Origin: Trebouxia sp. TZW2008
Lineage: Eukaryota > Chlorophyta > Trebouxiophyceae > Trebouxiales > Trebouxiaceae
Length of the DNA stretch: 64,000 nt
Reading direction: 5' to 3'
Assembly: GCA_002118135.1 (NCBI GenBank)
Contig: BDIU01000199.1
Span: 62,001-126,000, forward strand
The notes below the pieces were generated by a model. The model was not told where the DNA came from, made no database searches, and worked only from the letters and a program-made list of their open reading frames with translations. A program made the position numbers and the translations under genes. Of this stretch, positions 23,201 through 32,900 are shown piece after piece (the first letter of the stretch is position 1; every line of letters begins with the position of its first letter).

Positions 23201-25851
23201 TTGCACTTCGTGTACCTGAGCAGAATGTATCGTGAGGGTACAATTGCTTTGATGGCAAAGCACATGGAGACTTGCCTGGTCCAAGCCGCTGTCAATGACC
23301 AATCCGGTGGCTGCACCACTGCCATAGATCTGTACACCATACTGCTGCGTGACATTGGCAGGGTCCAGCTGCCATGCATTAGTCAAGTTGCTGACTTGCG
23401 TCAGATTGGTAGAAGCTGTACTGGCAGAAGCATTTGCAGAACCTGCAGCAGGCAATGAGCAGAACCTGGGCACTGCTGCAATGATGATGCTATGCACACA
23501 CCGTTAAGATGGAATTGGCAAGACAAAGGCACGTCACTGACAGACAATGCGCATTGCCTCCATGCACAAGTGTTGAATGCGCAAGGTCTGGCAGTCTTGA
23601 GTTAGGGCTGACCTGTTGCTTGCAGGCGACGCCGCCCTGCAGCTGTTGTTGCTGTCCCTGTGCTGGAGTTTGCGTGAGGCCTGAGGATGATGTTGCCATA
23701 GACTGTCAGCTCAGCTGCTTCACCATCTACACGATGCAGCAGAGTCAAAACAGCAAAGCCAGCATTTGCAATTGCTGTGGTCACCTCAATTCTGTCATTA
23801 GCATAGTGGCATTGAGTCAGAATAGCTTGTCAAACAAATCCCGTTACAGGGTATGCTGCATTATGTTCACTGCTTGACGAGCTTGGATGGTTGAGGATTC
23901 ACCAGTCTCAAAAGGATTCAATCATCATGGAAAGATATATAACACGATTGTAAGATGCAGGCGCCAGCAGGGCCATGCATCCACGGTACAATCATTTTCG
24001 AGCAAAAGTCCCACTCCTGACCTTTCATCAGGCAAGCTCCACTGAACAAGTAGCTAAAGTTGGTGAACAGAGTTACTCGTTCTGCACAATTAGCTGTTAA
24101 ACTTGAAGCTCACCGTAAGGCAATATGAAATAAGACTTTCTGCAATGCTTTGCTCACCTGAGCCAACTGTTGCTTCCCCTCCACCTGGCAGCAAATCAAG
24201 GCCAGCAGCTTTGACTGCTAGTGTGCCATTGGACTGAGCATTCAGGCTGGCATGTGGCTCAAAAAGACCCTCTGCTGATGTGAAGGTGCCAAAAGACAAC
24301 ACTTCATCTGAGTCTCTGGCCATCATCACACGCTCTTGAGACGCTATGCGCACATGTGCTGAGTAGCCTTGTGAACTGCATCAACCGCATGACCTAGTGT
24401 CAGTAAGCAAGGAGGGGCTTGAAAGTCGACAAAGCAGAGCTGCTGAAGCATTGCTGCTGCTGCTGTCCAATTGCTGTTGATGACAAGACCCTTGGAGGGC
24501 AATGCATAAGAGACTGTAAGCAAATGGCAGGCTCACTATGTTTTGCTACATTCCAGCAGGATTTTAGGAAGCTGCAGACCTGTGCTTGCTGTGAAGGGGG
24601 TTGCTGCCTGCTGAGTCACCATACACAAGCAGGGCTTGCTGAACGGCTAGATGACTTGCATCTATGGAGAGTCCATAGTACTTGTTGGCAAGGGCAAAGC
24701 CGCCAAGAACCAGAAGCGCATCATGAGTGAGGATGACTGCCATGACCGCAACAGCCTGCAGCCAGGAAACAGCTTGAACAGAATGGAGCTCCAGAACCGG
24801 CTTGATCTTGTGTGAGTATCATGAGGTACCAACATGCTGTCCACAGATGAGCTGCCTGTGGAAAGCATGCTGACTGTGGAGCGGCACCTCTACTTCTTCT
24901 AGAGTCTAGACGTTATGCAAGGATTGTGCCAGTGGCATAACATGGTAAAGGCTTACAGATGATGAAAATGCAGTGCTGTGACATGTCATGCCTTCTGTGA
25001 CATGTGCCTGCACATGTGCGACCTGTATACAACATGCCTACTGCAGCTTGTAGCGGTGTGCAGACGGCTTTACCAGCAGCATTTGGCGCCACAGAGACTT
25101 CCCAGCTTGTGCATGCTTTGCATGCTTTGTGTGTTTTGCATGGCTGGCAGCTGGAGCAGCTTTCTTAGCATCTGCTCCTTCATCCTCACTGCTGCTAGAC
25201 ACTTCAGCAGCAGCAGCTGATCCTCGCCTGTCTGCCCTTGCTATGGGACTCGCCGCTTGTTTGACATCAGCCTTTGAAGACATGCGCGACCTAGCAGAGG
25301 AAACTGGCCTGCGTGAGGATGCGCGAGGTCTCTGTGGTGACCTAACGGCCTTTATTGTATCTTCACGGTCAACAATGGCTGTGACACCTGGCAAGTGCAT
25401 GCAGATGTCAGAATGCATGCCTGCGCCGGGTTGAGACAGAAGCAGCTGCACTGCAAATCAGAAGCATACCACTAGGGCTCCTTTCCTCCTCAACTTGACC
25501 AGGTATATTAAGGGCGCTACCATAAGGCAGCAACTGATTCATGGCTGCCAGGTTATCATCAGGCAGATAAGCTTGTCCCAGGCTGGACATTTGTTGCTGA
25601 AGAGTTACTTGAGATGGCAGAGAAGCTCTTCTCCACAGACCAGGAAGAACTGCAGGAGCTAGTGAGCCCAGGCCCTGTGGACTTGTAAAGGGAGAGACTC
25701 CGCTGCCTGTCCGTCGAATAGGTGAGTCACTCATCAAGCTGCTGATTTGCGACCGCAAGGGACTGATAGGACTCCCGGCCCTTGCATATCGGGCCTCTGG
25801 ATCGAATTGATCTTGTGGTGAGAATTCTGGACTTCGCGCAAGAATTGACAT
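14226..25851 (-). CDS. Giant type II membrane protein with phage tail-fibre-like repeats and poly-Pro hinge
   Basis: Modelled at about 2,575 aa. Exons: 25851-25470, 25387-25074, 24806-24625, 24375-24158, 23791-23613, 23442-23276 (GC donor), 22922-22167, 21935-21758, 21343-21167, 20872-19506, 18961-17657, 17356-16640, 16354-15464, 15119-14226. Residues 1-232 are Ser/Pro/Arg/Lys-rich. A hydrophobic stretch near 244-272 (AVMAVILTHDALLVLGGFAL) is the only TM candidate. A beta-rich region with N-glycosylation sequons follows, then a poly-Pro tract (about 586-696). The shaft of about 1,880 residues repeats units such as LTVAGNTVLGTSGSQTLTVN. Four modules combine FQRQ..LGSILFSGYDG..AQIR with GSLVFST..GQL.DRLTI, matching the pattern of phage tail-fibre repeats. 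Positive charges before the TM suggest N-in, C-out topology (inference). One phase join (24158/23791) is unresolved, so a small exon may be missing. Probably a cell-surface or wall fibre; function unknown. Confidence 0.8.
14984..15597 (-). repeat. Tail-fibre-like module 4 (split by intron 15463-15120)
   Basis: The N-terminal half (VLGFQRQ..FSGYDGSVQGPTAQIR) ends the exon at 15464. The C-terminal half (DATGKWGGSLIFST..DRLTIESSGLATLTGG) opens the next exon at 15119. The intron is phase 0 with GTGAGC/cag ends and lies between FTV and DATG, the same place as in modules 1-3. Confidence 0.85.
16217..16772 (-). repeat. Tail-fibre-like module 3 (split by intron 16639-16355)
   Basis: VVGFQRT..SILFSGYDGSVQAPIAQIR ends the exon at 16640, and DAIGNLGGSLVFST..DRLTINSNGLVTMTGG starts the next at 16354. 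The intron is 285 bp, phase 0, donor GTCAGT. A short (cag)n run lies inside the intron at about 16480-16496. Confidence 0.85.
17224..17790 (-). repeat. Tail-fibre-like module 2 (split by intron 17656-17357)
   Basis: VLGFQRQ..SMLFSGFDGAVQGPIAQIR ends the exon at 17657. DATGKLGGSLVLST..DRLTIDSNGLATFTGS opens the next at 17356. The intron is 300 bp, phase 0, donor GTAAGC. The following symmetrical exon (17356-16640) is 717 nt. Confidence 0.85.
19101..19393 (+). mobile_element. 5'-truncated LINE 3' end with microsatellite tail
   Basis: The plus-strand reading from 19101 gives LPKVMVFGQVKG, GRPRKIWNDIVLSDF, then a TAG, then LNIRRPFRDTQDKPAWRDRT and a stop at 19275-19277. This matches the C-terminal pattern of non-LTR retrotransposon ORF2 proteins (GRP(R/K).W.D....D and AWR). 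It is followed by a (GTT)n/(ATT)n tail, as expected at the 3' end of RTE-like LINEs. Only the last 60 or so codons remain, with one nonsense change. It is antisense to the fibre gene and inside its intron. Confidence 0.7.
19298..19393. repeat. (GTT)n/(ATT)n microsatellite
   Basis: A simple repeat of gtt then att triplets, decaying into an AT-rich stretch. It is by far the most AT-rich segment of the neighbourhood and is best explained as the tail of the LINE fragment just upstream. Confidence 0.9.
22277..22606 (-). repeat. Poly-proline (SPPPP-type) coding tract of the fibre protein
   Basis: On the minus strand about 110 codons are mostly proline, with interspersed Ser, Leu, His and Arg (runs such as SPPPPSPPPPPTP). 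It lies within the exon 22922-22167, so it is translated. Such tracts form extended, often hydroxyproline-glycosylated rods in volvocine and trebouxiophyte wall proteins such as pherophorins. Here it separates the membrane-proximal region from the repeat shaft. Confidence 0.9.
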
Positions 25852-26971
25852 GTTGCTCTGCTTTCAGCACAGACGACTGTCCTAAGAAATAACTGTAACA
25901 CTTTCCCGATCTGTTGCAGTGTATTTGCGGATTCCGCTGCAGGCTACAAGTAGGCGTACAGATACATGCAAGAATGCCTCGCTACTGCGTCAGCCTGCCT
26001 GCTCGTGATACGGATCCTACTATGACTGCCGAAAAATGTAATCAAAAGTTGCCGCTGCTTTGCCGCAGACCGGGGAACGCAGATGTACAGCACAGCACGC
26101 GCAATCCGGCGACGCTCATGATAGGGCAAAACAGAACCCAAAGTGCAAATAGGGCAGAAACTAATCGCCGACCCCATGCTGATCGTTCATGAACGCCCTT
26201 CCTGGCCACATTCAAGCTTGCAATTTGTGACAACTGCGAAGCAAGAGCAGCATTGCCCAGCCTTAGGCCAAATCATAGCAGTTCCGCTTTGCTAGGTACT
26301 ATTTGATTTGGGTAAATGCAGCTCGATTAGAACTTGCAGCTGTCTGCTGCATGCAAACAAGTTTTGTGCTGCATGCTCACAGGTCAACGAGCATGAATCA
26401 CTGTTCACGTCGATAAACTATACAATGATCCCACATCAGGCTTGCGCAGGAGTAGAATGCTACTGCTGTACTGCTGCCAGCTAGTATGAGTAACAGCATT
26501 GCCGAAATGTCCTACTGAAAGCATGGCAGCTGAGCGTTCGTCAAGCCTTGAGACACACGACAAGATGTATAGTAACACTATGCCTGCCTTGAGTGCATTG
26601 AGCAATGCAATGCATGCATTGTTGCACTGCAAGTTTGTGCTCGTGCTGCTGTACAGCACGCTGTGTTCATTTAGAAGCAGAGAGCATGGCTGTTGCAGTG
26701 CCAAGATCAGAATTTATGGGCATGCTTGGCTTACTCAGTGTCAGCATACAGTGACAATGACCTCAAGTAGCATGGAGCAGCTAAACGCTGCTGACACCAG
26801 AACTGGACCATCAACCATGCATACCTTTGGCACACTGTTGGAAACAGCTTGTCACCTCTACTGCAGCAGATTGCTAATGACATGCGTCAAGATCCAAACC
26901 AAGTCAAACCACACTGCTATGCTGAGCCACTTCGAGGCATGTCAACCAAACACGCTGATTCCAAATCAATT
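25852..26971 (-). promoter_or_regulatory. Intergenic region, cyclase 3' flank and fibre-gene promoter
   Basis: A 1.1-kb gap between the stop of the minus-strand cyclase and the start of the fibre gene, both transcribed leftward. It should contain the cyclase polyadenylation site and the fibre-gene promoter. I find no convincing conserved ORF and no clear TATA motif. The short ORFs here have no recognisable composition. Confidence 0.4.
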
Positions 26972-29900
26972 TCACTGTGTACCACTGAGCCTTGGTTCCC
27001 GAGAGCCATCTGTTTTGGTCTCTGCATTGTCTGAGAAGTTGATGATGTAAGACAAGCCTGTTCCAGGCTCGACCATCTGGCCCTTTGACTGACTGGACAC
27101 TCCAGGAGGAAATCTTCTGTTGGCAAGCAGGGAGCTGTTGATCTGCCACACACTTTGCTCCTCAGTCAGACCCTTGAAGTTGAACTGACCGCGATGGTGG
27201 ATTTCCAGCTGTGGTATGCTCCTCCACTCATCCTGAAACACAACGAGCATGAGATGACAACCCTGGGACAACAACGCATACCGTATACGACGTATCTGCT
27301 CTTGTACACATTGCCAAAAATCAGAAAAGCAAAGAAGTACAGTGCTCAACTTTTCAGCTCTGTTTGGTATTATTGTTTAAGCCTCTTCTTCTTGGTTAAA
27401 GTGCTGTTTTTAGATCACCGTGATCACCTGTCACGGTGATGCTGAACAGAATGCTGGCCCTATGATCGGCCATGATGCAGAAGGATGAAGCCGACTGAGC
27501 AGGCCAGATACATTGCCACCATTGCATCTGCTGAAGCATGACTGACAACAGCAATGACAAGTCAGTTCCATACCTGGAGAAACTGGTCTACAGTGGTGTC
27601 CAACTGATTGAGGACATGCAGTGATGCAGCTCCCTCTGCCCAGGAGCGCAGCTCGCGCTGCTTCCTCTTCATCTTGTCTCCATGCAGGCTCTCCCTCACA
27701 GCACCCCTGCAGCAAAGTAACATACACTGTCAAAGCTGTCGGGGAACTAAGGCAATGCTCTTGAATGGCTTTTTGGAGCAGGACATCAAACAGCAATCAC
27801 TGAATGCAAAAGGATGCGCATTCTGAAGGCCAAAAGATGTCTCTTTTGTTACTGCTGGAGCAAAGCAGGGTTTGTCCCTAATATGTGCCAGTCCAGCAAG
27901 CCCAGTTTACACGTTGAGCACAGTGCATTGGAATATCGCTGTCCTGCTGTAATGCAGCTTCTGCACAAACTCGTTGCTATTGAAGGGATCTGCAGATATG
28001 CGATAATTGAGCTTACAGGTCAGTGATTGCTTTGGTGGCAGTCAGTCACTCAACCACAGGAAGTATCAGAACCAAGGAATACTGCATAGACTATGATGCA
28101 GGAAAACTGGACACAAATCTGGGGCTCGCACTTCAATAAGATTAACAAAGCTCACTGATCAATGATGGGCAGGGTGCGTATGAGCGTCTTGTGGCTCTTG
28201 CCCAAGCGAGCTGCCACAGCTCGGGCGCCGTTCTCCACAGTTGCCCTCAGGCCTAGCCCCACAGATGCAAATGACATTCTGTTGCTGTCCCTGTCAGGCC
28301 TGTCAAAGTCACTGCCTGCCAACGCATCACCAGCAGCATCCTGCAAGAAAGGGAGCTATGGGATAACAAGATGTGACATGCAATCACTGGCGTTGTCAGG
28401 CCTGTGACAGTCATCGCTTGCTGTTGCATCACCAGCAGTATCCTGCAAGAATGGAGCGCAATCAGTTTCTCCCAGCGCACCACCACTTATGTCCTGCAAT
28501 GAAGGGGTGCAATCACTGCCTGCCATGGCATCATTAGCAGTATCCTGCAATACAGGCGATATATGGAGGGGGGCACAAGCAAGATGGACCCAGCTTGCTG
28601 CAATTTTGGTTGTGTCAGATGGACAAAGAAACAACATGTCTGCGTTGGTCTGCTTCAACTTCTGGTAGAACTGCACAAAACTACACGGCTGTCAATGTGC
28701 GTAACTGCGCCCTCAACTTTGCAAAGAAACGACGCAGCAGTAAGTGCATCATTGGACAACGCCTGATTGAAGCATGGATAGCTTGCAAGCTTGTTATACA
28801 GGTTGCCATGGTGTGTACATAAGCAATGACTGCAGATGTTTCTCAGACTCTCACCCTGTCAGCAGGCTTTTCAACATCTGTAGTGCCCTCCCTGCTCAGC
28901 ATAGCCCTGTCCTCTGACACTCGACTCAATGACAGCCTTGAGTTTAGCAGCGGTGACTCTGAGTTGGCACTGGGCGAGTCAGGTAGCAGGTCACTGTTGG
29001 CCCTTGACATAGCGCCAATGGAGAATGGACCCTTCTTGGAGGGGCTGCTAAGCAGAGCTTTGCCTGACACAGCCCTGTTGAAAGATGTGGGTGAGCCAAT
29101 CATGCCTGCATTGCAAAGCAGCAGCCAAAACTGTGTTGTTGACAGTCAGGAGGTCAGGTAGCAGGTCACTGCTTGTCCTTGACATAGCGACAATGCAGAG
29201 CAGGGCTCTGTGAAGGGACTGATCAGCAGGGCTTTGCCCAAAATGGCCCGGTTGCAAAATTTCTGTGTGGCGGCTGAGCCCATGGTGGAGAGCCTAAACT
29301 GCGATGCCTGAGACTGTGAGAAAGATCACTTGTCGTGTCAGCTTGTGGAATTGACACATGCAGCCTGGCACAAACACTATACATCCTGACAGTGGCTGAA
29401 ATGACCACATGATGCTGCTCAATGCACGGTAAGCAAGCAAGATCTAGCAGTGGCAAATGCAGTAAGTGCCTTGCCTTGGCAGACTTGAGATTGAACACGC
29501 TTCTTGTTTTGCTTTTCTGCCTGACATTCAGCCTCTCTTGAGATCATGCATCTGCTGTCTTGGAAGATGCATGGTCTCTGAGTACATGATCAGAATACAA
29601 ACAAATTTGCGCTTGCTGCGTGTTTCTCCAACATGACCAAATCATAGCCTTGACAGCAGTCTTCTTATTTTGACAGCAGCCATGCAGAGCTTGACGTTGT
29701 GAATGAGCTGCTGCAAGCATACCCTGCTCCTTGGCGGGACTGAGGTTGGTCATCTGAGTCGACAGCACATCTTTGTCCTTGTCCTGGGAGGAGCGGCGCA
29801 TGGAGTTCATGAGCTTGGAGCTGATGGACTTCAGCAGGGTGGGGCTGCCCTGTCCGGTTGGGGGACTGTCTGAGGGAGGTGGTGGCGGTACTGACACTCC

Positions 29901-32900
29901 TGCACAGGCCACAATGTGCAGCGATGCCAGGTTTACGTGTGGCTATGCTAATCATAGTTGGGCACAAAGGATGTCAAAGTTGTGCTGAGGAAAGCATGCA
30001 CTACAGCAGGGTGGGGCTGCCCTCCTGGTAGGGGGGCTGTCTAACAGGGGCGAGGCTGACACTGATACCCCTGCGCAAGCCCCAGGGCACAGGTGCGTCT
30101 GAATATATTCAGACAGGCATATCAGCTGAGTTGCTTCCCAGGCTTGGCACTGACACCTTTGTACAGGCCACAGTGTACATGGAAGTCAAGTGAGATTGAG
30201 GACAGCAGGAAGTTCAGCTGGTCCGGACAGGACTGTCCTGGCGAGTGGGTCTGTTCTAGAGTGATAATGCTAAGCCTGGCATGACGCCCATGCTACTTGT
30301 CATGCTTGCATTCACTCTTACAGAATCCAAGCAAGACCTGGGTGAGTTCCCATGCATGGGGCTGTCAGCAGTTCCTAGCAGACTCTGAGTCACATTATCA
30401 AACAGTGGTGATGATTTCAGCAATTTGTGTGAGCCACCTGATGACAGGGATGTCAGTGTGTCTGAGTCCAGCTGAGACAGACCATGCAGCAGCTTGCTGC
30501 TCATGTTGTTGACATCAGCTGAGCCTTCGTTAGACCAGAAGGTGGCTGATGACAAGCTGCTCAGGTTGCTCCTGCATACGCAGATGAGATGTGATGCTGG
30601 CACGATATTTCGTATTCCTGTCAGTGATAGCTGCAGTATTCAGACATGTGCTCACCAATTGCGTACTGAAGCTCCCGCATCGAAACTAGGCCAGCAGTCC
30701 TTGTTGAATCCACATCCTATAATTGCCCAATACATGGCTACCAGGCTGAATAAGTGCAATATGCTTTGCATGCATGCACGCAAATGCATTGCAGCTGACC
30801 CTCATTTTCCTTTCCTATGCCTTCACAGCAAGTTGTATGCAGTGTGATCTGCTCTATGCAGAGAATGTTAGAGCCTCACATTCACCCATGCCCTAGAGAA
30901 TGCTCATGCGCCAATGCAAATGCACTGCAAGAATGATGAAGGCAGCAGTCTCATTAGACACGCAGCAGCCTCACGACTACTGTTCAGCTCACGACCAGAA
31001 CATATCAAGACACTCACCCTGTTGCGCGCAGAGTGATGGCGTCCAGGATGGCCTTCTGGCGTGACAGCACGCTCTGCATGTAGTTGGCAGTCACAGCAAT
31101 TGGGCTCATGGGCTTCACATTGGGCTCAATGGTGCCTGTCACCTGGCCCCAGTCCTTCAGCAGCTGCTCCACCACCTCCCAGGAGATGCAGATCTGACCT
31201 CCATGAGCACCAGCATTGCAGAAGCGAGCTGTCCTGCCACAAACAGCACAGTCACTGGCACAGGATGCTGTAGCCAACAACGGCAGCAGGTGCCAAGTAT
31301 TTGGACTGTGCCCAGGAGTGCTGGCCATCTGTAGTCATTCTTGGGTAGCTGCGCTGACAGGGCATCAATGCATCTCTTCATTTTGCACATCAGCATGGAA
31401 TTGCTGCACGAAGGAGCAATACTGACAAGCAGCTGCAAGGCTGGCTGTTGTACATCTGTGCACATGAAATGGCTTCTGGAGTCAACCCAAGTCCTGCAGT
31501 AGATGGGTCGTGTCACTTAAGTCATTTTACGTTTCAAATAGTGAGATATGGTACCTGTTGACGAAGGGCCCAAAGTAGTCAGCCCTGCCAGTGGTGACGT
31601 GAGGTGACACTCCTGTGGGGCGGCCCCTGTACACCCCCATCTTCACATGAGGCCCCTGAAACAGGATCTGCAGCCACAGCGGACACAGCGGCGCTCATGT
31701 CATGCAGCATTGTCCAAGCTCTCAACGTATGAAGCACCAAGATTGCTGTGCAGCTCTAGCTAGGTACATGTCTACATGTGCTTTAATGCTGTGCATAGAC
31801 AGTGAACAAGCAGCGCATGGTGCAACAGCCAGGAATCCCACAATCTGGCTCTGTATAGCTGTGCAGAACTGCATTGCTACTAAAGCTGACAAGGGCCACA
31901 TGCTTGCATCAGCATGGCGGCAGGGTCACAATTTTTGGGCTTTGCTTTTCTCACCATCCCGCATTGAAAGGCTTATAAACTTGTTTTTCACCCCTTCCAG
32001 CCGTATCCTTGCTCTGTATTCTTCCTGCTGTTGTGATGTTTTTTTTCCTGCCCTTTCTTTTTGAAAAGCTTTTGGTCTCCTGTTGTGAACAGCTAAAAAA
32101 AGTTGCAAATTCTTTACACAACAAAGTTTAGTGAAAAAAGGGAGGTTCTTCTTTGGTTAGCATTTTTTGCCAGAAGGTGCGTACCCTTCTGTCAGGACCC
32201 AAGATTGTCCGGCAACCAGGCAGAGCCAATATGGAGCCTGGCCAAGGAACTGCCAGCAGTGCGTGCTGTGCCTGCAGGGCAGTATGGATTTGAGTCAAGA
32301 GCATACACACAACTGAGACTATCAAGACATACACAACTTTCTTGCCATGCAAATGCTAGACAAGCTTTCGTGAACCGATTGAGCATGCAGACTTAATGCG
32401 TATTTGCACTGCTGACCCAGACCACTGGTCATGAGAAAGGCTCAGCTGTATGCATCACCTATGCATCACCAGCATGCAAGCAGCAATGGCAGCTCAATTG
32501 TCAAAGTACCGCATGATGCGGGCTCACTTGACATCCTGAGAGCATTCTGTTCTGACAGCCTCATTGTTCTAGATTCTTGTAATCTGAGTGAATGCAGGGT
32601 TTGTGGTCGGAGACTTACCAGAATGCAGAACTGCACAGCATCAATGCAGTTATAGAATGAGAGCATGAAGGAGCCCTCGGTCTCCTGGCACTCGTAGCCG
32701 CCCCGCTGCATGAGCACCTTGCGCAGGCACTCCCTGTACAGGTTGAGCGCCACCTCCGCCATGGTCTGGTTGGACTCCCTCATCTCCTTGAAACTGCAGC
32801 AAACAGAAATTGACTTGACATCTGCTGAGCGCTGTGCTTGCCCTCGGCATTGAGCATGCAGGAGTTTGCTGCTGCTCAAAGACATTCAAAATAGCTGCAC

